A stretch of 64,000 nucleotides of DNA from Oxytricha trifallax (taxonomy: Eukaryota > Ciliophora > Spirotrichea > Sporadotrichida > Oxytrichidae). The stretch spans positions 32,803 through 96,802 of the forward strand of contig ARYC01001354.1 in the NCBI GenBank assembly GCA_000711775.1, written 5' to 3'. This document shows, piece by piece, positions 48,432-61,019 of the stretch (positions are counted from its first letter, which is position 1; each line of letters begins with the position of its first letter). The translations under genes were made by a program, and so were the position numbers. Below the pieces are notes generated by a model that saw only the letters and a list, made by a program, of their open reading frames with translations, was not told the DNA's origin and did not search any database.

Positions 48432-49980
48432 ATGAATATCGATGAGAACGATCATTATGAATCTGAACAGAGAAGGATTTTGCAATAAAAAATGAATTGG
48501 TAATATATTACTATTTAAATCTTTTTAGTACAATCTTATTCATTGGGTTTATAATAACTTACTTCTACTTTGAAATATTGATAGGATGGGGTTTGTTGTA
48601 CTATTTTCATTCATTTAATACATTTCATTTAATGAGTGAATAATGCTCAAAGCCAATCCATTATTGGCTACTTGTCACTATATTCTTAGTTACTGTGTTG
48701 ATATGTTTGATATTGTAGAAATACATTCGAAATTGGAAAATTAAATATAATTAAATTAATAATAAATCAAAATCGTGGCAGTTAAAGTTGGCCAATTTGA
48801 ACGATCTAGGGCTCATTCGATAGAGAATTCAAAATTAGCTGGACTTTACTATTGGCGGTACTATTTTATCGCATCCCCAGAGCGAGATAACTTGACTTTA
48901 ATGTGAGGGTATAATTTAATGAATTTAGATGAATTTAATTAAAGTCAAGTTATCTCGCTCTGGGGATGCGATAAAATAGTACCGCCAATAGTAAAGTCCA
49001 GCTAATTTTGAATTCTCTATCGAATGAGCCCTAGATCGTTCAAATTGGCCAACTTTAACTGCCACGATTTTGATTTATTATTAATTTAATTATATTTAAT
49101 TTTCCAATTTCGAATGTATTTCTACAATATTAATTTTTGAAAGACCAATCAAAACAGGATTTTTAGGATTGAAGCATTATCAATATGCTAGTATACTTTC
49201 CAATATACATAATATGGACTCTAGTAAGAACTTTATGGCTCAAATCGATTCATTAAGAAACTCCAGAGTGCATTGCGGATAATGTGAGATGGGTAATTGC
49301 TTTTTGGATAAGTATTTCTTTAATCTTCACATATATTACTACTGTTTTGACACTGATGCTTGAATAAGTAAAGCAGCATCATTTTTTCATTAAGTTTATT
49401 GTTGAGTGGACGAGGCCTTGAAGGATTAAATAGTTAAGATTAGAGAAGCAACTAACAAAGTCTTATTGCATCATCTGAAGGTCTTAACTCACAATAGAGA
49501 TAGTAAATTGTAATAAAATTATGATTCTTGGTTCGATTAGATGTAGAAGAGAGATTAAATGAGTCCATAAAATTTTCTTCTAGTTTTAGACAAGTATAAA
49601 TTGAAATCGATAACAATATGACTCTTATCATTAAAGAGAAAGATTTACTGAAAGATCATTGAATAAAGAATTTTCAAAGAGATCCTCCAGAATGATAACC
49701 AGATTAAACAAGACTGCTTCAGAGTTAAGCTGCTCAATCGAAAATTAACTAGTTTACACTGTGATATCTGAAATTAATAATATATTCCCCATCTGTCACT
49801 TAGAATTTGAAAGAAATTATTAAGTCAAAATTATGCCCAAATGCTAAAATACTTTTCACATTTATTGCATTGATTAATGGTTAAAGCTTAAAAGCAAGTG
49901 TCCGATGTGCAACAAAAATCCAAAGTTAGCTTTAAGCTATCAAGATTAATTTTATAATGAATTATATGTGAATTTAAGTA
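48432..49980 (+). CDS. RING-H2 membrane protein, probable E3 ubiquitin ligase
   Basis: ATG 48432 (MNIDENDHYESEQRRILQQK). A short GT-AG intron seems to lie at about 48499-48528; then a TM helix (LFIGFIITYFYFEILIGWGL) and a second (WLLVTIFLVTVLICLIL) run straight into MITE copy 3. Beyond it, 49195-49415 encodes two more TM helices (YFPIYIIWTLVRTLWL, VIAFWISISLIFTYITTVLT). At 49783-49920 is a RING-H2 finger: ICHLEFE, MPKCQNTFHIYCIDQWL, CPMCNKNP. The first Cys of the first C-x2-C is Phe (FPIC), so one zinc ligand is missing. Multi-TM plus C-terminal RING is a common layout for membrane E3 ligases in ciliates. Confidence 0.75.
48713..49128. repeat. Palindromic MITE-like element D, copy 3, inside the RING gene
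   Basis: A 416-base foldback starting ATTGTAGAAATACATTCGAA and ending with its complement. The arms are nearly identical, with GGCGGTACTATTTTATCGCA, CCAGAGCGAGATAAC and GAATTCAAAATTAGCTGGAC. It shares all main blocks with copies at 21302 and 24131. TM-coding sequence abuts it on the left (ending ...ICLIL) and resumes within about 70 bases on the right, so it splits the gene. It must be spliced from RNA or removed as an internal eliminated sequence for the protein to be made. Confidence 0.9.
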
Positions 49981-50041
49981 TGTTATAAGCTTTAATGTTT
50001 CCTATAATAATAAGTCTAATTTAATATATAATCTAATAAAA

Positions 50042-51321
50042 ATGGATAAATATAAATAAGCTAAGATTTCTAAGGAATTCTTAGAAAGACAAAATTTGAA
50101 GCAAGAATTCATAAATGGCCTTAGAAAATGCATTATAAAAGTCCCCAATGATTTTGATTACTTAATTTTACAATTGGTGGCTCCTTTCTGATGGCAGAGA
50201 CATTAGAAACTAACTATGACTTGATTTTAGTAAACAAGATTAATGATTTATAATTAATATGCACTGATACAGATTAATTGAGACAGCAATTTATTATCGA
50301 TAAACTTGCAGAATAGTTAAACAAGAATTTTACAGTTTAGAACCTTGAAATTTTCAAAATAACACATGCTAGAATCCCAATACTAAAAATGAAATACAAA
50401 TATTAGATAAATATAGATCTCTCACTTACTTTAGTATGCAATACTGAGAAAAATGGTCTTAAATTTCTATTCAAAATAACATACTATTTGATAGCCAATG
50501 AGAGGTGGGTATAAATTCAGTCTCTTAATTTTAAGAGATAAAAAATTTGGTAGCTATTTGCAAGATAAATTTTGAATTTTTTGGACTGTGTGAAAACATG
50601 TTAGAACCTGGGCTCAGAGACGAAAGATTTATGGGCAATAGTATGGATATCTAGGAGAATAGCTTTTGACATTTTATGCGCAAATATAGTCCAAGCTTAT
50701 CAAAATGACGTAAAATTTATGAATTACTTGAATGATCCAAATATAAAACATAAATAAAAGCTTAAGTACTTTCTATTGAAATTCTTCAAATTTTATTCAT
50801 GTTTTGAATGGCCAAACCGATTTATTCTTGATTAGGGATATTATGAACAAGAGAACTAATTGAACTAAAATGGACAATAAATGAAAATTAATGATAAAAA
50901 GATCTGGAATCCCATAAGCTGTATTAGAGATTCTCAACATTTAATGCGTATTATCTCTCCTTAAATTAAAGTAAATACTCAAAAAACAATAACTTCAACT
51001 GATACTGCAGATTAAGTACTTAATAGCAACCTTCAAATTTATTTGTATGAGTTCAAAAGGGCCTACAAGATTATGAAAAAGATTTATAAATGTAAAATAA
51101 AGATAAAGGAGTTAGGATCGGCATCTGAATCATTTATTAAAGAGAGACAATTTAGCAAAGATGCAGCTTACAATTTTCCAATAAAAATAGAAGTTAATTC
51201 GAAGGGCTTAATTCATGAGGAAAACGATATTTATGAGCTGGAAATATGTCACAATAAAATATTCAATGAAATAGAAGCAAACTTAAGAAGTCTTCTCATT
51301 TCTTTTGATAAATAAAAATGA
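50042..51321 (+). CDS. Poly(A)-polymerase-like nucleotidyltransferase
   Basis: ATG 50042; one shift near 50175, then about 380 codons in one frame to TGA 51319, the cleanest gene here. Recognisable eukaryotic poly(A) polymerase blocks: GGSFLMAETLETNYDLILV (GS motif), THARIPILKMKYKYQINIDL (third catalytic Asp strand), FEWPNRF, KIWNPISCIRDSQHLMRII (human WDPRVNPSDRYHLMPIITP), then YEFKRAYKI in the RNA-binding-like domain. The first catalytic Asp of the D-x-D pair is Asn (N-Y-D), so activity is uncertain. Length (about 425) is short against human (about 740) but near the core of lower-eukaryote enzymes. All Trp codons seen are TGG. Probably mRNA polyadenylation or a divergent paralogue. Confidence 0.8.
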
Positions 51322-51344
51322 TTTAAATGTTCTTTATTTTTTTA

Positions 51345-51715
51345 TAGAAATTTAAGTTTAATTAATTCAATCATGATGAAGAATTCAGATGTTTAATTAG
51401 ACCTCTAAAAAAATAAATAATATTAGCTTTGAGGAAAGCACTGAGCCAAGAAATAGAAATTAATATTATTAAAAGGCTTAGATTTTGCAATAGTCCACAT
51501 ATAGACGTCTCAAGTAAATATAAATTTCTGATAAACGTGAATTAGTCGTAATAGATGTCTCATAACAGTTTGAAAATTTCTGCTTTAAAGCACGATAACA
51601 ATTAATTGATGAAGTGAAGCTCAATTTACAACGAGAGCATTAAAATAATAGTGAGAGAAGGGATTTTCAAGTAAATTTAAAGTCCTTAAAAATTGAGATT
51701 TTAATTATATTAATT
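51345..51715 (+). CDS. Small hydrophilic protein
   Basis: About 115 codons without TGA in the frame with NQTSKKINNISFEESTEPRN and ELVVIDVSQQFENFCFKARQ, ending at TGA near 51715. A second frame begins with ATG 51374. It follows the poly(A)-polymerase-like gene by about 25 bases and could be a separate gene or an exon. No family recognised. Confidence 0.45.
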
Positions 51716-51739
51716 TGAATTTAAAGAAATACATATAAT

Positions 51740-53695
51740 TCACATTTCTTTATCTAATCCGTCGTGATTTTGATGAAATCCAAATTTTAAATTACATTAT
51801 TTATGTATTTTCATTTTAAAAATAGTTTTAAGTATGGAAGCAATTATTAATATCTTTTGTATTGTGGCATTTAATTTGTATTTTATATTACGGTTTAAGC
51901 TAAGTAATTTAACTTACATTACATAGTTTAATGTACTTCTAATATCCAAATTTACCTTCTGAAATTTCTTAACCTCTTTTTTTTACTCCTGTATTTTGCC
52001 TTGTAAATCCCCTATCTTATTTGAAAGTTTTGCTAAAGTATTATTAGACTTGTGCAGGGTTTAATCTTTTTCATTTATAAGTTTAGCGTAGTAAGCTTCT
52101 ATAAAATGCAAAGACACTATTACTTGAGGTTGGTTAGATTGAAATAAGTCAAACAATTTATCTTTTCGTTTAGGAGTATTTGAGAGAGTTGAAGAGTAAA
52201 ACTCTGAATTTACATACTGATTATGAACCTAAAAATATGTTTAAGCTAAGATAAGTGCTACTGGAGCCTTCTATTGATTAATAGAAAGCTATGAAACTGC
52301 TGTCTGTCTTTGTTTTTATTCAACCAAACTCATTTTAAATGGTAACTTACTCAAACTTCTTTTTTCCTTATTGTTCCTTATTGAACTCCAAAGGCTATAT
52401 TGTTTATTGAGGGATTATTTGAGCATGATTCACTTAGATGATTTAATTATACCCAGATTACTACTGAGGCATGATTATGGCTTGTCTTCTAAGCTCATAG
52501 ATTAAATCTTGTTAATCCACAGTTCCTTGAAGTTGAACTTTTGGGACTACATGTTATAACTCATAGAAGACTGTTTTGGTAGTGACCCATAGAGGTTATC
52601 ATCAAAATTCATATAATATATTCTTTTAGTGTCAGTACCTTGATTCTTAATAAATGGTGAGATATGACCGAATTAACCCATTAAATAGTAATTATCATGA
52701 AATAATAGCTTAGTATTTCTAAAGCAAATTTATATTCTGAGATGACTGTTAGCTAAAAATTGAATAGGATTCTTTTATCCTTAGCAGCATCATTAACTTA
52801 TGAGGAAGAGTTTTGCGCATTGCTAGAAGAATTGTTATTGCTTTCACTTATTTAGCTGTCATTTACTCTTAAGAATTACTCATGATAATTATTCTGATTC
52901 TGAACGATTCCTTAATTTTATAAAGGATTATCTAGAATACATTTGAGTTCATGTTTGCATTTTCAAATTGATTTGTGAGGGTATTTTGAGATTTCAGCAT
53001 GCTAATAGAATGAATTGAGTATGAAACGTACTCTTTTGTTTAGCTTATGCCTGTTGGCTATTAATTGCCAGAGTCTCTATTTAATTTTTATTCAATTGAA
53101 GGTTTTTGATTCTTTGGATTTCTGATGCTTCTACGTTCACTGAATTTATTATTGTCTAAACATAATTGGTTTTATTCATTAAATTTAAGTTATTAATAAT
53201 TAGTATAATTAAAGCCAATTTTGAGCTTGTTCAAATTTTAAGTTAAAATTAGCTTATGAAGTTATGATTTCATCTCATGATTATAATGAGATTAACTTCA
53301 TTATATTGAATGCTCTAATCGTATAAAAATAAATTAAAATATATTCAGAAAGTTTAGATAATCCTATAGAGGCAAAGTAAGACTAATTAAATAAAAATTC
53401 TATATATATAGAACATCTTTCATTAAATTTGGCTTTTTTTTATCAATTATTATATTATTTTAAATAATCCCTTAAAACTCGTCTTTGAATCGGTATTAAT
53501 CTTTTTAAGTGCATCAATTGGAGAAGACTGATATCTGTTTTCTACAAATTCTTAGAGATCTGTTATATCTTTTTAATCATAAATTCATTTTTTAGATGTC
53601 AAAGCATTTTCTGTTTCATTAATAACTCTAATTGTCAAAAATGGGCTCTATCACTCCACTGTATTTTACCTTGGTTTAGGGACACAAAAATAAAC
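51740..53695 (-). CDS. Ser/Asn-rich coiled-coil protein
   Basis: Minus strand: 53690-53470 (DLQEFVENRYQSSPIDALKK), 53150-52440 Asn/Ser-rich (for example QISESNNNSSSNAQNSSSQV, then HISPFIKNQGTDTKRIYYMN), and 52200-51740 a coiled coil (EAYYAKLINEKDQTLHKSNN, TLAKLSNKIGDLQGKIQEQK) with a C-terminal basic region, ending at TGA 51740. Clean over 480 bases at the 3' end. An AT-rich gap at 53170-53460 is probably an intron or IES. Function unknown; composition suggests a cytoskeletal or adaptor protein. Confidence 0.6.
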
Positions 53696-53974
53696 AGATT
53701 AATCAAATAAAAACCTTTATTCCAAAAAATTTCTGAGTTATTTTTTTAATAAGAATTTAAAAAAATAATGTATCTGGATGAAAGTTTTATTTAATATTCT
53801 AAAAATACATTATTAATAAATATTTTAATCAATAGAATTAAAAATCAAATACTAACTAAAGGAGGGCTATATGCCCTTAGATAAGAATAAAAAAATCCTA
53901 TAAATTTATTTACAATTTATAGTATAAATTTTTACCTTCATCATGATCGATTTTAAAATTATAATTAAAAATAA

Positions 53975-55838
53975 CCTCAAATCCTTAGAAATCTCCTAGT
54001 ATCCCAAAGTTTGCTGCTTTATTTTTTAGGATCAGTCTAATATTCTTTAGAATTTTTAATATGTGGGCGGGAATTAGTATTAAGGCTAGGTGATGACGAA
54101 TTTTACCCACCTCTATGAGTAGGAGTGCTATAAGTTTTTTCATCTCTCTCATTTGTACCAATAATATGTTTAGACTTTACAGTCTCTTTTTCTCTTTTAT
54201 GGTTCTCTGAATCTTTGTCAGATTTGATTGAGTGTCGAACAGTTTACATATTTTCGTTTCAGTTAAAGTTAAGAGCTATTCTTCGATTATGACTTAAGTT
54301 TTTCATGTTATTTTCATTTGATAAAATTAAATCGATTTCTTTTTAGGAAATCTCATTAGAAGCACGTGATTCGTCAAGTTAGCGCTTATTCTTAATTTCT
54401 TCTGAAATTACTTACTTACTTAACTGCTGGCCATATTAATTATATAGCTTAAACTTAAGATTAAAATTCTTATTTTACAATCTATTCATGGACGTTTGCA
54501 GGGGAATTTTAATTTCAACCTAATACCATCATTCCATTTTGCTTTTTATTTTTCTGACTGGGGATAGTGAAATTTTATTCTTGGAAAGTTTACAATTACT
54601 TAGACATCTACTGCGCATTATTCTTATTTATGCTCAGACCATAAGAATCATCTAATTTAAGTTCTTAGTCTTATTTATTTGGTTGCTTCTTGTTTAACTT
54701 TGAATCCTGAGCTTTGATACTGCACTTGATAAGGGAAAATTATTTGCTAGGTTGGGGTTCCTAAGAACGCGAAATTGGTTTACTTATACAAATAAATTTT
54801 AGATGTTTTTGAAAATTTACTCCTATTATTTTTGATTGGAAAGCCTATTTACTTATAATTTATTAATTTAATGTCACTAAATTTTATTATAGTCTCCCTG
54901 ACTTTGATAGATTTAATGAGATTAATGATAGATGATAAAGTTGTATAATTTTTCTGAAATCATTAAGTTATATAACTTTTTAAGGCACTTTTCAATTCTC
55001 TCATTTTGTTGTTCATCTAGCATTAATAACCCTGCTAATGATCTTGACTCTATCATTAAATTGTTGATTTGACTATTTAAGATTGAATCATCAGTTTACT
55101 CATTGATTAAAGTGGTCATAAGTGATTATGTAATTTTGTGAATCAGTTATCACAAAATATCTATTTCAGATATTACTATGCATATTTTTAAAACACTGTT
55201 TTGTCTTGAAATATCTTAAATGAGTTTAACTAGTTCTCTATCACTTTTAAATTTTCTTTAAGAATGTCAAAAGTGAAACAGAATTAATCTAATTCTTGCT
55301 GTTCATAATAATTAACTCTCTGGTAGTCAAGTTGCTTAATTTTAAGGAGATATTAGATTTTCATTTACTCATATGCTTCCAAAATTAAATCATTGAGTAA
55401 AATGCCTTCACAGATTTTAAAAATTGCTGCTCTTAAAATTTTAGAGATTAAATTCTTAAATTAATAAATCAATCACCAGCATTTTAGCGAACGATGCATT
55501 ATTGGGAACAAGTTTGATAAGGTCTCTAACTTCTTCAGATCTTTAAATTGGCCAGTATTCTGCCTCGATATTGTTTGTTTTAAACTCTTAAAAATTTAGT
55601 TCAGATTATTTAATTGGTTCTCAACTATTTCATTCTTTAAAAGCAATAATTCTTATTTTAATTCCTAGATTCTGTAATTTATTGGATTAATTATTTGCTG
55701 CTCTTGTTGGCTTGGTTTTTAATGAAAGAGCCCAAATTTCCTGACTATGAAAGTATAAGAATTTTCTTCCAAAGTTGATCTCTCAAATATTTTGCTATTC
55801 ATATCAAAATGTTGCTCCCTATAGATCTTGTGACTCAT
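53975..55838 (-). CDS. Coiled-coil hypothetical protein
   Basis: ATG 55838 (MSHKIYREQHFDMNSKIFER). The first about 110 codons are clean and become coiled coil (IQELKQELLLLKNEIVENQL). After shifts near 55500 and 55430, 55430-55150 reads LDYQRVNYYEQQELDQFCFT. 55100-54900 gives SLAGLLMLDEQQNERIEKCL. The C terminus (54250-53975) is Ser/Lys-rich (THRGGQNSSSPSLNTNSRPH) and ends at TGA near 53977. Total about 600 residues. Not recognised. Confidence 0.6.
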
Positions 55839-55859
55839 TTGCCGCTCTTAATATTCAAA

Positions 55860-57330
55860 AATAATAGAGGGGAAACAGATTAAATATGGTTATAAGATCT
55901 TTGGTTGAATTTTTGGGCTTTTAATCAGTAAGGAAACTATTTTCTAAACTTATATAAGTAATTTTAACTTACTATTGTCTTATTATACTAATTTCCTTAT
56001 GTAAAAGAGTAATAATTGAAGGAGAATTGAAATCTTAAATCAAGACTATTCTTTAATTTATTTTTTTAAATTAAAATGTTAATAATTTAAAGAATTTAAT
56101 AGAATTTTTTTACATGTAACTTTTAAATATAAAGAAAATTCTAAAAAATAAGGTTAAATGAGTCTGTATATTTTTATTAATGAAATGAAATACTTACTGT
56201 TTATTAAGTAAATTTGCAAATTTTGATTTAACTTTAAGATTAATCTCAAGTTTTAACTTTAAAATATACTAAAGATTTTCGATTAACAATTGCTTTGTTT
56301 TTTAGATCAACTTTTATGAAAGAAATTCAAGCATTTTAAGTTCAGTTTTTATTTTCATATCGCTTTAAAATTTATTTCACAATAGAAAACATGAATGAAT
56401 ATGTTATGAATATCTACTACAACTAACTCTAAGGATATTCCTCATTTATATTGAACTTAATTGAATTGATATTCCATTATATTTACCATATCTAAATTTC
56501 ATTTTATATTTCTAAATCTAGGTATCTCTAGTTAATTAGTCTTATGAGTCTGAGTTTAAGATGATTTTTAAGATAAGATCAAATAAATGTTTTATAGCTT
56601 TATTAAGCTATAATTATAAATTAAAATTTTATTTTAAATTATTTGTTTAATAATATTATAAAAATATTTCTTATTCTAAAAATTCTCCATTTTATCTCAC
56701 AAATAATATAGTTTATATTTATGGCAAAAAATAAATATAATAATTAAATAACTTTACTCTTTGTTACATTAAAAAGCTTATTTAGGGTCTATTTAATTTA
56801 CCAATGATTTGCAAATTTACTTATTGAGTTAATATTATTCTGATATAAGATTTCAATTATAATTTATTTATACTAAATAGGTTTATATAAATTTCCTAAT
56901 CACATTTAACCTCTTTTTTACTAATAAAATATATTTTAGAGTAGAATATCTCGGATATAACCAGAACAAAATTACAAACAATGTTAGTAATTTTATTAGA
57001 AAATCATAGTTGAAACAAATTAGGAGCAAACTAGCTATAACTTGAAAACAGATTTCACTAGAGTTAATTATTTTAAAAAATATTTTTTATAGTAAATGAT
57101 TAGAATAAAAAAGACAAAAGATAGAGAAAATGAATAATTTGATATTCATATTATGATTTATTCGAGAAAGGTAAAAATTAAATAAAATAACCTTAATCAG
57201 TATGTTTTTAATTTTTCTTTAAATTTTATTTATTATAATAAAATATTATAGGCCAATAACTTTAAATTAGCTATTAAATGAGTAATCTTCATTTTAACTA
57301 AACATCATCATATTAAGAAATAAGGTTAAG
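55860..57330. other. AT-rich spacer
   Basis: About 1.5 kb with extreme A/T content and no protein-like frame on either strand. Probably intergenic plus germline-limited sequence; likely includes the promoter of the minus gene starting at 55838. Confidence 0.5.
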
Positions 57331-57759
57331 AGTATTAATTTGATCCTTATAAGATATGCTTGTCTTAATGTTTCTCTCATAATGCCTGATAACTTTAGCT
57401 CACTGCACTAGCTGATCTTATTGCAAGCACTGATTAGCAATATTAGGGATGTTTATATTCACAATGATTTTATCTTAATTTGCTTCATAATTAAATACAT
57501 AATAAACTAAGGTATATAATATCAAAAAAATAGATTAGCAGTATTAGCTGGTTTAAAAATTTTAACACAAATATATCCCTCTTTGGAAGATCGAACACAG
57601 TTAAATTATATATTTTAATACAAGCAGAATATTGGAAACTTGTGCTTTATTTGATCTGTTTAACCTGAAATTTTATAAATTATAGCGTTTAATATCTATT
57701 AATAAAGGCCAATAGAATGCTATAAAATATCTACAATTTTATTGCCACTAATAATATGT

Positions 57760-59490
57760 GATATTTATTGAGAGAGTCTTATTAAATATCTATAGCTGAA
57801 AGATTTATCTTTTTCATTTAATCATCAATAGTGATTTTAGCTTTTTCAAGTTTAAGTATTGAGCATCTAATTGATTCAGGAAACTGTTAAAATCTTGCTG
57901 GTATTATACCTATTGATTTTTTTAAGTATTTCCATCATATAAATTGTTTGGGATAATCAAAATAAACATAATTACCTTTATTAAAATTAATAGCAGTTGA
58001 GTATAAAGGATCCAAAATAATATGAACATAATTTACAACGAGCTAATTAAATTAATTTTTCCAAACATTTACAGATATCATAAAATTATTATATTTCAAT
58101 TCACTAAGTAATTAACAACATTTGGAAAAATTAACTCATGCATTCTCAAACTTTAAACGATTTTATATATTTTCTAACTTAGAAAATCTAATCAGCTAAT
58201 CATTTTTATTTCTATAATTAAGCTACACATATTTATTTATATGAGTAATATTGCTCTGCTTAAAAATCTGTTGTCCAATTAAGATCTTATGAATTTGACA
58301 GATCTATGCATATTTATAAAATTAGATTTAATATGATTGTATTTTAATAGTATTTCATTATATCCTTGTTCAAGGTTTCTTATTAGGAATAAGTGCTCTT
58401 AAGCTTATTTATCTCTTGCTAAAAATGCTACTCTTCTTCTTTAAGTTAATCTATAGTTAGCAAGCTTATTCTGCAAATAAATTCTTAATTAATCTCTATA
58501 AATTCTTCATGCCCATACTGTCAATTAAATTTAATATATTTAATTGCTGCTTGACTTAATTCAGGAAGAAACCTTAAAAGGGATTGCTTCTTCTCATGTA
58601 CATAAATTTAATTAAGTTGCCATATTTCAAATTAAGATTTATTAATTCCAATTTTATTTGATTATAAGCACAGTTTTACATGTGAATAAATTAGTTACTA
58701 ATAGTCTAACAAATACTGAGAGTGAGATTCATCATTCAATATCTTATGAATTCAATGAAAGCTCTAAGATTGTGTATTTTTCTTTTCTTGCAACAATAAA
58801 TTCACAACAATTATATTATAAAAATCTTAAGAACTAATTAATTAAATTAGGTAGTTTTTATTGTAAAAGCAAATTAGGAAGGAATTCGAACTGGTTCAGC
58901 CAAACGCAAATTCATTTAAATTTTCCTCAATAGCTATATAATGATTTTTTCTTCTAATACTTTCTGAATTTAGATATCAATTGATATTTGCTTTGAGCAT
59001 CCTAATGATATAAGATCTTTTTCTTAATCTAATGACAGATTTTGTTTGAAGTTTGCTTTTTTTAAGGTTTTTTGTTTTTCTTTAGCGATTTTGATGCATA
59101 CTTACAATTTTCTAATCCATATTCTTCTGCAAATTCATCATCTTCCACATCTTCCAAACCATAGTATTTATCACCATAGTCGTCTTGATCTACTGCATAG
59201 TTAAACATTTGAAGTTTCTATAAGTTAAGTTAGTATCATTAGCAAATTTATGATTATGGAAATGCTAATGATTCATATCATCAAGTTTACTCCTCTAAAC
59301 TGCTCAGTGGTCATTCTACCCGCCCTTATCTTAACCAAAGTCTCTGTAATTTCATCTACTTCCTTAACCATTTGATCAGCTTCAAATCTCTGCATAGAGT
59401 ATATGATATCTTCAAGATCAAATAATCGCACTTCAATTTGCTTGAGAAAGTTCCACTCAAGATGTTCACTTGGGAGTTGTTGTCTTTGTT
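57760..59490 (-). CDS. Acidic and coiled-coil hypothetical protein
   Basis: Minus strand. 59465-59290 is a clean block (LKQIEVRLFDLEDIIYSMQR, EVDEITETLVKIRAGRMTTE). 59215-59095 is acidic (DDYGDKYYGLEDVEDDEFAE). 58600-58260 is coiled coil (IDQLKEEEQHFQQEINKLKS) with a TGA at 58521 inside a frame that reads well on both sides (YIKFN-TGA-QYGHEEFIEI). Gaps are AT-rich with intron-like ends. It may join the MORN fragment upstream as one axoneme- or cortex-type protein; that is inference. Confidence 0.5.
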
Positions 59491-59999
59491 AAATACCTTT
59501 CTGTGGAATCGGTCTTATTCGAAAACACTTCGTAACTAAATCTACTTCCTTATTTCACCTTAAAAGTAGGAGTGGTCTAAGCAATCGTATATCATTTGAT
59601 GTGTAATCAAAATAATTTCTCTAGCACTCTTTATCAAAATTGAAAAATCATGCTTAGCTGATTCTGTTTTAGAGTCTCTATTGTAATAACAGTACTATTG
59701 CTAGAATTTAAGTATTTTAATGCGATAATATGAATAATGAGCAATTAATAACTATTTTTATGTTTCAGTAATATGTGATAGAGTTCTGACAGGCAGAGCA
59801 CTAATCTTTGACACTCTTTTGATAATATAGCTCAGAGCAGGTCTCGCTAGAATTTATATTTACTTATAAGTTATATACCATAGGAAATGAGAACATGGAA
59901 GCAATCTGATAAGCTGTGGCTGAAGATTTTTCCATTAATCCAGTCAGATAATGCAATAAAGTTACTGCAAAAGCTGCTCCTAGGCTACTGAGACTGTCA

Positions 60000-60980
60000 A
60001 AGCACCTTAGCAATCTGCCAATTCCATTTAATTATAATTAATTATTTAAATAGTGATATAATGATATTAGCAATATTCATAAGATACATTCAAATTTATT
60101 TAATTCCGCTACTATTTTATTGAAATCCAAATTGTAATAGCAATAAAATTTAAATAGCGAATTAAAGTTGATTAAACTGTTCTGTTTAAAGCTGAAATTT
60201 AAATACCCATAGATAATCTTAATATTATTTTAACGTAATTTATGAATGAACCAAATCAGCACTAAAATTGTGATACATTAAATTTTTTTTAAAGAGCTCT
60301 AACAGAATCAATATCATATTTGTCATTTAAAAGAGTTTATAAATTGATTTTACTTCTTTAAACTATTAAATTTATTGAGTTCGGTAACTAATTCGAGAAA
60401 TTTGAACTAAAGTCTAGGTCCTATACTTAAAACACCAAATTATGTATCTCTTAATTCATATAATCTTTTATAGAATACACAGAAACATCAAAATTAAAAT
60501 TGTTTAGACTTAATAAAATTGGCTCAATTTTATAACAATGTCTAGAACGATTCTGATGGTGATTAGCTGATCGCATCTCCTACTTGTCACTAGTATTATC
60601 ATTAAAACAGTTAATAAAATTTGAAATCAATGAAAAATACTCTAATAATTTTATGAGTGCACCGAGGTTTGTCACATCACCATCTTTTGAGAAATAAAAG
60701 TTTAAAACATTTAATATCATTTATTTGAATTAGAGGTTAATTTAAAGACCTAGTCTTAAGTGATATTTATAGTTAACAAACAGACAAAAGGAAAATAAAT
60801 TTTAAAAAGAAATTGCACTTTTACAGTAAACCAATGAATTTTTTAAATTAGTGCTAGATGAGACAAAGATAGGGTTTAGTATTTTACTTTAAATTTAATT
60901 TTGAAAAAAAAGAGGAAGTGTTAAGAAAGAAGAATAATTTAATGATTGCCATTTTAGATTCAAGATTTTTTTGAAATTAG
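60000..60980. other. AT-rich stretch, no clear gene
   Basis: Mostly AT-rich with no convincing frame. It lies between the MORN fragment and the block at 59465 on the same strand, so it probably contains introns or IESs of one gene. Confidence 0.4.
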
Positions 60981-61019
60981 TTGAAATTTAAATACGAATT
61001 AATTAGTAATAATTGCAAT

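Noticed and set aside
600-60000. UGA = Trp as a settled genetic code for this organism
   Set aside because: Conserved Trp positions are TGG, the TBE and poly(A)-polymerase-like genes avoid internal TGA, and several supposed in-frame TGAs vanished once the right strand or frame was chosen. Kept only as an open finding.
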